From an uncultured Prevotellaceae bacterium (GTDB taxonomy: Bacteria > Bacteroidota > Bacteroidia > Bacteroidales > Bacteroidaceae), in assembly GCA_946185805.1 (NCBI GenBank), contig CAMHKU010000011.1:1-47185 (forward strand): a stretch of DNA of 47,185 bases, written 5' to 3'. Position numbers and translations under genes: made by a program. The notes below the pieces were generated by a model that did not search any database, was not told the origin of the DNA, and saw only the letters and a list, made by a program, of their open reading frames with translations. Below, in pieces: positions 19,115 through 26,881 of this stretch. Numbering within the stretch: the first letter of the stretch is position 1; every line of letters starts with the position of its first letter.

Positions 19115-19303
19115 ATGATAAAGAGAAAATACACCTCACCAACTCTGCTGATATTACCCATGCACGCCATTCTGCCATTAGCAGCCAGTCTTACGAGTGA
19201 TGGTAAACAACTACGGATAAATGGCGGTAACATTATGACCGAGGATGCCCAAAACGCCGCCTCCCGCCGTATGTCCAGCTGGTGCTGGGACGACGACGAA
19301 TAG
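19115..19303 (+). CDS. Small peptide (62 aa) with a WCWDDDE tail, function unknown
   Basis: The open frame begins MIKRKYTSPTLLILPMHAIL, continues with LAASLTSDGKQLRINGG, and ends SRRMSSWCWDDDE. I recall many short Prevotella proteins with the same plan: basic K-x-Y-x-x-P start, hydrophobic stretch, LAxS, and a Trp/Asp tail after an arginine pair. I know no established function. It has no clear promoter of its own and starts 33 bp past the terminator of the upstream gene, so expression is uncertain. The hydrophobic part could be a signal or leader segment, and the Arg-Arg site a processing point, but both are speculation. Confidence 0.5.
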   Translation: MIKRKYTSPTLLILPMHAILPLAASLTSDGKQLRINGGNIMTEDAQNAASRRMSSWCWDDDE

Positions 19304-19395
19304 GCACTATATAGGCCTTCCTCATAGCAAAAGCTGTTTTTACATCTTACCTTATTATTTAAGATAGTTCTGCATTGGCTCGGGATAAAAGGACA

Positions 19396-19409
19396 CTTTG
19401 CATGCAAAG
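19396..19409. promoter_or_regulatory. 14-bp perfect palindrome upstream of the MFS transporter
   Basis: CTTTGCATGCAAAG is a perfect palindrome. Its centre lies about 60 bp before the expected start site of the MFS gene, a common place for an activator. The cognate regulator is unknown. Confidence 0.4.
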
Positions 19410-19448
19410 AATCTTTTAAAAATACTTCTTCGATACAAGCTTTTTTCG

Positions 19449-19456
19449 TACCTTTG
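19449..19456 (+). promoter_or_regulatory. -7 promoter element for the MFS transporter
   Basis: TACCTTTG matches TAnnTTTG, followed by CAGG, 47 bp before the ATG at 19504. Confidence 0.65.
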
Positions 19457-19503
19457 CAGGCAAATTGCGAAAATACGAAATTAACAAATAATAAATCACC
19501 AAG

Positions 19504-21126
19504 ATGTCACAACAGATTCAAAAAACATTACGCGACAGTGCCGCCATGCGGTGGACTGCGCTGCTACTGTTGGCACTGGCAATGTTCTGTGCCTACATTT
19601 TCATGGATATTCTCTCGCCCATCAAGGACCTGATGCAGTCGGAACGCGGCTGGGACTCCACGGCCTTCGGCACGATGCAAGGCTCCGAGGTGTTCCTCAA
19701 CGTGTTTGCATTCTTCCTCATCTTTGCCGGCATCATCCTCGACAAGATGGGCGTGCGCTTCACCATGGTGCTGTCAACGGCAGTGATGCTCGTCGGCGCC
19801 ATAGTAAAATGGTATGCCGTGAGCGACGCCTTCACGGGCAGTTCGCTGGCAACGTGGTTTACGGCGAACCTCAATTACGTACCCCTGTTCGACGAGCTCG
19901 GCGTGTCGCCCTTCTATGAGGGCATGCCAGCATCGGCGAAGTTTGCCGCCTGCGGCTTTATGATCTTCGGCTGCGGCTGCGAGATGGCGGGCATCACCGT
20001 CTCGCGCGGTATCGTGAAGTGGTTCAAGGGGCGCGAGATGGCACTGGCCATGGGCTCGGAGATGGCACTGGCGCGCCTGGGCGTGGCCACGTGCATGATT
20101 TTCTCGCCGTTCTTCGCCCGTCTGGGCGGCGAGGTGAGCGTTTCGCGCTCGGTGGCCTTCGGCGTGGTGCTGATGTGTATTGCCCTGATTATGGCCATCG
20201 TCTACTTCGTCATGGACCAGAAGCTCGACGCGCAGACCGGCGAGGCCGAAGAGAAGGACGACCCGTTCAAAATCTCCGACATTGGCAAGATTCTCACCGA
20301 CGCGGGTTTCTGGATTGTAGCCCTGCTCTGCGTGCTCTACTATTCGGCCATCTTCCCGTTCCAGAAGTATGCCGTCAACATGCTGCAGTGCAACCTCACG
20401 CTGACGGCGCCCGACGCCGACTCGTTCTGGGCCTCCAGCTCGGTCACCATCGTGCAGTATGTCATCATGCTCATCGTAGCCGCCGCAGGTTTCGCCTCTA
20501 ATTTCCAGAAATCCAGTTCCAAGAGGTTTTCCCTCCTGGCTATCTCGATTGCCGCCCTCGTCTGCTATTGCTACATGGGCTACATGCGCCAGTCGGCGGA
20601 GTCGATTTTTGCCGTCTTCCCCCTGCTGGCCGTGCTCATCACGCCCATCCTGGGCAGTTATCTCGACCACCACGGCAAGGCAGCGTCGATGCTCGTCCTG
20701 GGGTCGCTGCTGCTCATCGGCTGCCACCTGACGTTTGCCTTCATCCTGCCTCTGTTCAAAGGTTCTGCCGGCGGTATCATTATTGCCTATATCACGATTC
20801 TCGTCCTGGGCGCCTCGTTCTCGCTGGTACCCGCCTCGCTGTGGCCCTCGGTGCCCAAGCTCGTCGACCAGAAGGTCATCGGCTCAGCCTACGCCCTGAT
20901 TTTCTGGATTCAGAACATTGGCCTGTGGCTCTTCCCACTGCTCATCGGCAAGGTGCTGGACCAGACGAACCCCGGCGTGACCGACCCCACACAGTTTGAC
21001 TACACCGCCCCGCTGGTGATGCTGGCCTGCCTCGGCGTGGCCGCGCTCGTACTGGGGCTCGTGCTGAAGGTGGTGGACAAGAAGAAGGGCTTAGGCCTGG
21101 AGTTGCCCAACATTAAGGAAAATTAA
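19504..21126 (+). CDS. Major facilitator superfamily transporter
   Basis: The 540-residue membrane protein has about twelve hydrophobic segments. The first is WTALLLLALAMFCAYIFMDI. The cytoplasmic loop after helix two carries the MFS signature-like GIILDKMGVRFT. A long central loop (about residues 242-258, DAQTGEAEEKDDPFK) separates the halves. A second MFS-like loop is ITPILGSYLDHHGKAA. The sequence resembles, from memory, the MFSD1-like group common in Bacteroidetes; the substrate cannot be read. It is a single-gene unit with its own promoter and an upstream palindrome. Confidence 0.85.
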   Translation: MSQQIQKTLRDSAAMRWTALLLLALAMFCAYIFMDILSPIKDLMQSERGWDSTAFGTMQGSEVFLNVFAFFLIFAGIILDKMGVRFTMVLSTAVMLVGAIVKWYAVSDAFTGSSLATWFTANLNYVPLFDELGVSPFYEGMPASAKFAACGFMIFGCGCEMAGITVSRGIVKWFKGREMALAMGSEMALARLGVATCMIFSPFFARLGGEVSVSRSVAFGVVLMCIALIMAIVYFVMDQKLDAQTGEAEEKDDPFKISDIGKILTDAGFWIVALLCVLYYSAIFPFQKYAVNMLQCNLTLTAPDADSFWASSSVTIVQYVIMLIVAAAGFASNFQKSSSKRFSLLAISIAALVCYCYMGYMRQSAESIFAVFPLLAVLITPILGSYLDHHGKAASMLVLGSLLLIGCHLTFAFILPLFKGSAGGIIIAYITILVLGASFSLVPASLWPSVPKLVDQKVIGSAYALIFWIQNIGLWLFPLLIGKVLDQTNPGVTDPTQFDYTAPLVMLACLGVAALVLGLVLKVVDKKKGLGLELPNIKEN

Positions 21127-21264
21127 AAGATTAAAAAATTGAAAAATTGAAAAAATAAAGCTATAATAAACGACATAGAAATTTTCTTCTTTTGGACGGT
21201 CAGGCTGGCCGCAACCACAAAAAATAGTAGAATAAAGAATAACATTTACAAACTACTATAACCT

Positions 21265-24200
21265 ATGACTAAAACACTAAAACATCTATGTATGGCCCTG
21301 CTGCTCGGCATGCCGCTGAGCAGCAGGGCCAACAGCGTGGTGAAAATCTCCAAAGTAAGCTCACCCGTGACAGTGACCGGCAGCACCGACTACACCATTC
21401 TCTCGGCATCGCCTTTCACCGACGATGGCGTGGTAGACATCAACGACACTGACCACTCCGTGGTCATCCTGCAGGCCGTGAAGCCGTCGGCAGCACTGAA
21501 GCTGCTGAGCCACGTGAAGATTAACGGCGCTGAGGCTAAGAACGGCACGAACTGTCAGGTGAAGCTCTACAATCGCGGCTGTATCATCCTGCCCTACGGC
21601 GACCAGTGCAAACCGCTGACGGTGTATTCGGAGCCCGACTTCGGTGGTACCTCCGTCAATAATTTCGGCACCGAGAACAGCGGTGGCTACATGAACACGC
21701 TGACAGCTGCCAAGCTGAACAACCAGATACGGTCGTTCAAGCTCAAGCGCGGCTATATGGTGACCTTTTCAACACTGCCCAGCGGCCGCGGCTACAGCCG
21801 CTGCTTCATAGCCGCCGACAAGGATCTGGAAATAGCCACTCTGCCCACTGTGCTGGACAGCCGCATATCGTCCTACCGCGTGTTCAAATGGTATGACGCC
21901 GGCAAGAAGCAGATAGCCAGCGACACCCGCAAGGAGGTGCTCAACGCGCTCAACGTGCAAAGCTGCTACGACTGGGGACAGGGCAACAGCAGCCTGCTGC
22001 CCGACTTTGAGTGGGTGCCCAACCATATCTATGAGGACTGGCCGTCGTCGTCGACCATCGGCAGCACCACGCAGTCGCCACACACCAAGAACAACAACGA
22101 GCCGCGCAACTCTGCCGACGACCGTCCGCAGGACCTGGCTACCATCCTGGGCAACTGGGAGAACATGATGCGCACGGGCCTCAGACTCTGCTCACCGGCT
22201 TCATGGGATGGCAGCGACTACTGGAACGCCACGGGATTCCTGGCCGAGTTTCTCGACTCCATTGACGCCCGCGGATGGCGCTGCGACATTATCGACCTGC
22301 ACTGCTACTGGGCTGAGGGGTCATTCGACAATATACACAACTGGGTAGACAAGTATCACCGCCCCATCTGGATCTCCGAGTGGGTGTGGGGAGCGTCATG
22401 GAACAACAACGGCGCCTTTGCCAACGGCATCACTGAGGCGCAGAACGCTGAAGCGCTGAAGCGCATCTGCCCGAAGCTCAACAACTGGGACTACGTGGAG
22501 CGCTACTACTACTGGAACAGCGAGCGCGACCCGTCGAAAATATATAAGGACGGCCAGCTCACCGAGGCCGGCAAATACTACGCTCAGATGGACGCCGGCA
22601 TGGCCTACAACGGCAAATACGACTTCGTGCCCACGACGCCGCGACAGTATGCGCCCTCAGCCTTCAGCGTAACGACCACCGACGGCAAGGCCGTCATCAC
22701 GTGGAAAGACAGCAACGGCGAGTACAACCAACTGATGGAGGTGGAGCGCAAGATGCCTGGCGGCCAGTGGACCCTCTTTGCTACCCCCGAGCAGCAGGAG
22801 CAGGCTGCTACCTACACCATCAGCGACGAGCAGACCGTGGAGGGTGCTCAGTATCGCATACACGTGAGAGACCTTGACGGCACAGACCGCTATAGCAACA
22901 GCGCCATAGAAGCTGGCGACCAGGTGATGACCACCGATGGGCGGCAACTTTATGCCGGCGGCAACATCATCGTGAACGGCAACTTTGAGCTGGGCATGAC
23001 GGGATGGACGTCGGGCGCCGGCACCCCCCTGAGCCAGCCTTACTTCCAGGCACTGCCCGTGGGCGGCATCGACGGCGGCAGCTATCTACAGGCGTATCAG
23101 TCGGCAGGCATGGACGCCGCCGGCTCTATACGCACCGTCATCGCCATAGAGCCCGGTGCCGACTACCTGTTTCGTATGGCCACCCGCAAAGGTAACACCT
23201 ACGAGAAACTCAGCCTCACCGCCGACGGCAAGCAGGAGTCGCAGGTGATAGGCGAGATTGCCACCACGGCCGACTGGGAACGGCAGACATTCACCTTCAA
23301 CAGCGACGACTACAGCCTGGCCATGCTCGCCTGCCGATGGCTGGGTGCAGCACAGATAGCTGAGGTAGAGATGCGACGGCTCTTTGCTACCTACGACGAA
23401 GCTATTGCCGATGGTAAGCAGCAGGCACTGCTACAGTCTGAGGCCAAAGCGGCCTACGACCGCGAGCACCCCGACACCGAGAGCCAAGAGCGTCAGCAGG
23501 CCATGAACGATGCCCTGCAGGCCCTGGGTCTTGACGCACTGACGGAAGCAGAGATTGACTATGTCGCGGCCAGCGTCCAGCCGCAGTCGGCAGACTTCAG
23601 AAGCAGCACAGGATGGGTAACGAAGGTCGGCACATATAAGGGTGGCGACCAGCGCCTGAATACGGTAAAAGGTAAAACCTGCTGGAACGCTTGGTGGAGC
23701 GGGCTTAACGCCAGTACCGGCACGACGAACACGATGGAAATACGCCAAGAGGTTGCCAACCTGCCGGAGGGCATCTATGCCCTGAGCTGCAAAGCCACTA
23801 CCGAGCACTACTGCCTCACCGACCAGCACGGCTATATGGTTGTGGGCACCGACACCGTGACCACGGCGAAATTGAAGGCCGACTACTTTGACCTGCCCAC
23901 CGTCGGCAACATCTGGCAGACACTCACCACGCCGCCAATGTTCGTCAGTGACAAGGGGACGGCAACCATCGGCTTCGTATCGTCGAAGCAGGGAGCCACC
24001 GACAATGCTTGGCACCGCCTGGGCGACTTCCAAAGCAGCGACAAGCGCGAGGGCTGGTGGTGCGCTACCGACTTTGAACTGCTCTACCACCCCGCCAAGA
24101 GCATCACCAGCGCTCCCGGACAGTGGCAGACCATCTGCCTGCCATACGCTTTCAACATACCCAATGGCATGCACGTCTACGAGGTGGCCGGACTGACGGC

Positions 24201-24690
24201 TAACCAGCAGGAAATAGCGCTCAGTGAAGTGAGCCAGACACAGGGCGGCACCCCTTATTTATATACCATTGACGGCAACAACGCATCTATTGCTACGCGT
24301 ACCCTAATTTTATATGAATATGGTCAAGCGGCAGAGACGGCAAAGACGGTGAACAACCTCAGGGGCTATCTCGAAACCATCTCGCGCGCCCCCGTGGGAT
24401 CTTACATTCTCTCAGGCAACCAGTGGAAACTCGTCACCGACCGACGACAGCTCATGGACAATTACACCGCCAATCTTAGCGGCCTGGAGGGTCTGACGGC
24501 CTTTGAAGCCTGGGACGGCCCCACCATACCACTGGCTAACAACACCGTAGGCATTGACAACCTCAACTCTCAACTCTCAACTTTCAAATCTCAGCAATAC
24601 AACCTCAAAGGAGAGCCCGTAAAGGCCTCGCCCTTTAATAATTCTAAAAAGAAATACCTAAAAGTAGGTAATTCCGTAATTATTTTGTAA
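21265..24690 (+). CDS. Secreted multidomain glycoside hydrolase, GH128-like (endo-beta-1,3-glucanase type)
   Basis: The 1141-residue protein has a signal peptide (LCMALLLGMPLSSRANS) and an N-terminal beta domain. The Glyco_hydro_cc/GH128 catalytic core spans about 205-430. The likely acid/base is E279 in NNNEPRNS and the likely nucleophile is E372 in PIWISEW, with DLHCYW before it. It continues with a fibronectin-III-like domain (about 450-550), a CBM-like jelly roll starting NGNFELGMTGW (about 570-715), a second CBM-like module, and a tail QYNLKGEPVKA...YLKVGNSVIIL like a T9SS sorting end. GH128 enzymes attack beta-1,3-glucans. No SusC/SusD or other CAZyme is next to it, so it is an orphan enzyme here. 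Family assignment is by motif reading. Confidence 0.78.
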   Translation: MTKTLKHLCMALLLGMPLSSRANSVVKISKVSSPVTVTGSTDYTILSASPFTDDGVVDINDTDHSVVILQAVKPSAALKLLSHVKINGAEAKNGTNCQVKLYNRGCIILPYGDQCKPLTVYSEPDFGGTSVNNFGTENSGGYMNTLTAAKLNNQIRSFKLKRGYMVTFSTLPSGRGYSRCFIAADKDLEIATLPTVLDSRISSYRVFKWYDAGKKQIASDTRKEVLNALNVQSCYDWGQGNSSLLPDFEWVPNHIYEDWPSSSTIGSTTQSPHTKNNNEPRNSADDRPQDLATILGNWENMMRTGLRLCSPASWDGSDYWNATGFLAEFLDSIDARGWRCDIIDLHCYWAEGSFDNIHNWVDKYHRPIWISEWVWGASWNNNGAFANGITEAQNAEALKRICPKLNNWDYVERYYYWNSERDPSKIYKDGQLTEAGKYYAQMDAGMAYNGKYDFVPTTPRQYAPSAFSVTTTDGKAVITWKDSNGEYNQLMEVERKMPGGQWTLFATPEQQEQAATYTISDEQTVEGAQYRIHVRDLDGTDRYSNSAIEAGDQVMTTDGRQLYAGGNIIVNGNFELGMTGWTSGAGTPLSQPYFQALPVGGIDGGSYLQAYQSAGMDAAGSIRTVIAIEPGADYLFRMATRKGNTYEKLSLTADGKQESQVIGEIATTADWERQTFTFNSDDYSLAMLACRWLGAAQIAEVEMRRLFATYDEAIADGKQQALLQSEAKAAYDREHPDTESQERQQAMNDALQALGLDALTEAEIDYVAASVQPQSADFRSSTGWVTKVGTYKGGDQRLNTVKGKTCWNAWWSGLNASTGTTNTMEIRQEVANLPEGIYALSCKATTEHYCLTDQHGYMVVGTDTVTTAKLKADYFDLPTVGNIWQTLTTPPMFVSDKGTATIGFVSSKQGATDNAWHRLGDFQSSDKREGWWCATDFELLYHPAKSITSAPGQWQTICLPYAFNIPNGMHVYEVAGLTANQQEIALSEVSQTQGGTPYLYTIDGNNASIATRTLILYEYGQAAETAKTVNNLRGYLETISRAPVGSYILSGNQWKLVTDRRQLMDNYTANLSGLEGLTAFEAWDGPTIPLANNTVGIDNLNSQLSTFKSQQYNLKGEPVKASPFNNSKKKYLKVGNSVIIL
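21294..21330 (+). repeat. Perfect 13-bp inverted repeat inside the signal-peptide codons
   Basis: GGCCCTGCTGCTC (21294-21306) pairs exactly with GAGCAGCAGGGCC (21318-21330). The 11-nt loop contains the palindrome GGCATGCC. The hairpin would begin 30 nt into the message of the GH128-like gene. Confidence 0.85.
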
Positions 24691-24695
24691 TTTTG
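24688..24695 (+). promoter_or_regulatory. -7 promoter element overlapping the GH128 stop codon
   Basis: TAATTTTG followed by CA matches TAnnTTTG. Its first three bases are the TAA stop of the upstream gene. It lies 63 bp before the NifU-like ATG. Confidence 0.55.
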
Positions 24696-24757
24696 CAGTC
24701 GCAAACATGCAACATCAGTTATTCTTACATAATATATTTAAAACGTTTTAAAGGAAT

Positions 24758-25459
24758 ATGCAGTATTCTAACGAAGTCAACAACATGTGTGTTGTTGCCA
24801 AAGGTCCTAACCACGGACCCGCCCCCATTCCTGAAGAGGGCAAATGGATTCAGGCAAAGGAGATTAAAGACATCTCGGGTTACACTCACGGCATCGGCTG
24901 GTGCGCTCCCCAGCAGGGCGCCTGCAAACTGAGCCTTAACGTGAAGGACGGCATCATCCAGGAAGCACTCGTCGAGACCATCGGCTGCACGGGTATGACC
25001 CACTCTGCCGCCATGGCCAGCGAAATCCTGCCCGGCAAGACCATCCTCGAAGCGCTGAACACCGACCTGGTGTGCGACGCTATCAACACGGCCATGCGCG
25101 AGCTCTTCCTCCAGATTGTCTACGGACGCACGCAGAGCGCCTTCTCTGAGGGTGGTCTCGTTATCGGCGCCGGTCTGGAAGACCTGGGTAAGGGGCTGCG
25201 CTCGCAGACGGGTACCCTCTATGGCACCGTGGCTAAGGGCACACGCTATCTGGAACTCACCGAGGGTTACATCACCAAGCAGTTCCTCGACAAGGACAAT
25301 CAGGTTTGCGGCTACGAGTATGTGCACCTGGGCAAGATGATGGAAGCCATCAAGGACGGCATGGACGCCAACGAGGCTGTGAAGAAGTTCACCGGCAGCT
25401 ATGGCCGCACCACCGCCGAGCAGGGAATTGTTAAGGCTATTGACCCACGTAAAGAGTGA
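24758..25459 (+). CDS. NifU/IscU-like iron-sulfur cluster assembly scaffold protein
   Basis: The 233-residue protein resembles the IscU/NifU N-terminal fold with cysteines in GWCAPQQGACKLS and ETIGCTGMTHSAA, and a further Cys in VCDAINT. It is longer than IscU (about 130) and lacks the standard CGD motif, so cluster binding is likely but chemistry may differ. It belongs to a variant scaffold group seen, as I recall, beside GGGtGRT proteins in Clostridia and Bacteroidetes. The GGGtGRT gene follows 138 bp downstream, supporting a two-gene unit. No IscS, SufBCD or regulator lies nearby. Confidence 0.72.
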   Translation: MQYSNEVNNMCVVAKGPNHGPAPIPEEGKWIQAKEIKDISGYTHGIGWCAPQQGACKLSLNVKDGIIQEALVETIGCTGMTHSAAMASEILPGKTILEALNTDLVCDAINTAMRELFLQIVYGRTQSAFSEGGLVIGAGLEDLGKGLRSQTGTLYGTVAKGTRYLELTEGYITKQFLDKDNQVCGYEYVHLGKMMEAIKDGMDANEAVKKFTGSYGRTTAEQGIVKAIDPRKE

Positions 25460-25490
25460 TTTACGATTTTACGATTTACGATTTACGATT
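25459..25490. repeat. TTTACGA tandem repeats between the NifU-like and GGGtGRT genes
   Basis: Four near-copies of a 7-8 bp unit (TTTACGAT). They are followed by about 100 bp of AT-rich sequence with recurring TTGTAAAT words. No gene lies in the 138-bp spacer. Confidence 0.75.
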
Positions 25491-25597
25491 GATGTACAAT
25501 TTATATAATTGTATTATTGCTCGTAAAATTGTAAAATAAAGAAAATCGAAAAATAAATTGTAAATAGTAAATTGTTAAATTGTAAATTCATTAAAAG

Positions 25598-26611
25598 ATG
25601 ATTAGAAAAGTATCATTCGAAAGCTACGAGCGTCGTATCAATCAGGTACTGGCCGCTCTGAAAGAGAACGGAATCAACAGCATAGAAGAGGCTAACGAGA
25701 TTTGCGAGAAGGCTGGTGTTGACCCCTACCAGATGTGTGAGGACACACAGCGCATCTGCTTCGAGAATGCTAAGTGGGCATACGTTTGCGGTGCTGCCAT
25801 CGCTATTAAGAAGGGTGTGAAGAACGCTGCCGAAGCTGCCGAGGCCATCGGTATCGGTCTGCAGAGCTTCTGCATCCCCGGCAGTGTGGCCGACGACCGC
25901 AAGGTGGGTCTGGGCCATGGCAACCTCGCCGCCCGTCTGCTGCGCGAGGAGACCGAGTGCTTCGCTTTCCTAGCTGGTCACGAGTCGTTTGCCGCCGCTG
26001 AGGGTGCCATCAAGATTGCCGAGAAGGCCAACAAGGTGCGCCAGAAGCCTCTGCGCGTCATCCTCAACGGTCTGGGCAAGGACGCCGCTATGATCATCAG
26101 CCGTATCAACGGCTTCACATACGTGCAGACACAGTTTGACTACTACACCGGCGAGGTGAAGGTCATCAAGGAAGTGCCCTATAGCGACGGTCCCCGCGCT
26201 AAGGTAAAGTGCTACGGCGCTGACGACGTGCGCGAGGGTGTGGCTATCCTGTGGAAGGAGAACGTCGATGTCTCCATCACTGGTAACTCTACCAACCCCA
26301 CCCGCTTCCAGCACCCCGTGGCCGGTACCTATAAGAAGGAGCGCGTGCTCGCCGGCAAGCCTTACTTCTCAGTAGCCAGCGGCGGTGGCACGGGCCGCAC
26401 CCTGCACCCCGACAACATGGCTGCCGGTCCCGCCAGCTACGGTATGACCGACACCCTGGGCCGCATGCACAGCGACGCTCAGTTTGCAGGCTCCAGCTCG
26501 GTGCCCGCTCACGTTGAGATGATGGGCTTCCTCGGCATCGGCAACAACCCCATGGTGGGTGCTACCGTCAGCATCGCCGTGGAGGTGAGCCTCGCCCTCA
26601 ATGGCAAGTAA
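25598..26611 (+). CDS. GGGtGRT protein
   Basis: The 337-residue protein contains the naming motif SGGGTGRTLHPDNM (starting near residue 262). It is followed by GMTDTLGRMHSDAQFAGSS and MMGFLGIGNNPMVGATVS. This highly conserved family has no established biochemical function. It is repeatedly found beside a NifU-like scaffold, as here, which suggests a role in iron-sulfur or redox metabolism. Other conserved stretches are GHGNLAARLLREETECFAF and LNGLGKDAAMIISRINGF. The protein has no signal peptide and no membrane segment. Codon use resembles highly expressed genes in the window (many GCT/GGT). A strong terminator follows 57 bp later. Confidence 0.85.
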   Translation: MIRKVSFESYERRINQVLAALKENGINSIEEANEICEKAGVDPYQMCEDTQRICFENAKWAYVCGAAIAIKKGVKNAAEAAEAIGIGLQSFCIPGSVADDRKVGLGHGNLAARLLREETECFAFLAGHESFAAAEGAIKIAEKANKVRQKPLRVILNGLGKDAAMIISRINGFTYVQTQFDYYTGEVKVIKEVPYSDGPRAKVKCYGADDVREGVAILWKENVDVSITGNSTNPTRFQHPVAGTYKKERVLAGKPYFSVASGGGTGRTLHPDNMAAGPASYGMTDTLGRMHSDAQFAGSSSVPAHVEMMGFLGIGNNPMVGATVSIAVEVSLALNGK

Positions 26612-26621
26612 GAACACAGTA

Positions 26622-26656
26622 GAGGACTTCATGCCAGACACTGCAGAAAAGTCCTC
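26622..26656 (+). repeat. Hairpin directly after the GGGtGRT stop
   Basis: GAGGACTT (26622-26629) pairs with AAGTCCTC (26649-26656), an 8-bp stem with a 19-nt loop and no T-run. It may protect the 3' end or pause polymerase ahead of the terminator. Confidence 0.4.
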
Positions 26657-26667
26657 ATCGGCCATAT

Positions 26668-26712
26668 AAGAAATCTCGCTGCTCCGAATGGTGAGCCGCG
26701 AGATTTCTTTTT
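26668..26712 (+). terminator. Terminator of the NifU-like/GGGtGRT unit
   Basis: AAGAAATCTCG (26668-26678) pairs with CGAGATTTCTT (26699-26709), with an inner GCTC/GAGC stem, followed by T residues. Confidence 0.85.
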
Positions 26713-26794
26713 GCTTAATACTCACCCCTTTCCCTGCATATTCTAACCTGTCAACTTTACCAAAGATGCACCAAAAATGGCATAAAAAGCAAAA

Positions 26795-26825
26795 TTGGAT
26801 AGTTACCATCGAGGTAACTACCCAA
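26795..26825 (-). terminator. Terminator of the htrA gene
   Basis: On the minus strand, TTGGGTAGTTACC and GGTAACTATCCAA form a 13-position stem with one mismatch and a 5-nt loop, followed by TTTTGCTTTTT. It lies about 57 bp past the htrA stop. Confidence 0.7.
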
Positions 26826-26881
26826 TCTGATGTTTCCACCTTTTTATATTCTTGCTTCAATTCAGGCTAAAAGCAAGTCTG

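Noticed and set aside
19774..20727. 317-codon minus-strand frame opposite the MFS transporter
   Set aside because: Composition (Gln, His, Arg-rich) is typical of antisense to a membrane protein; no motif or promoter.
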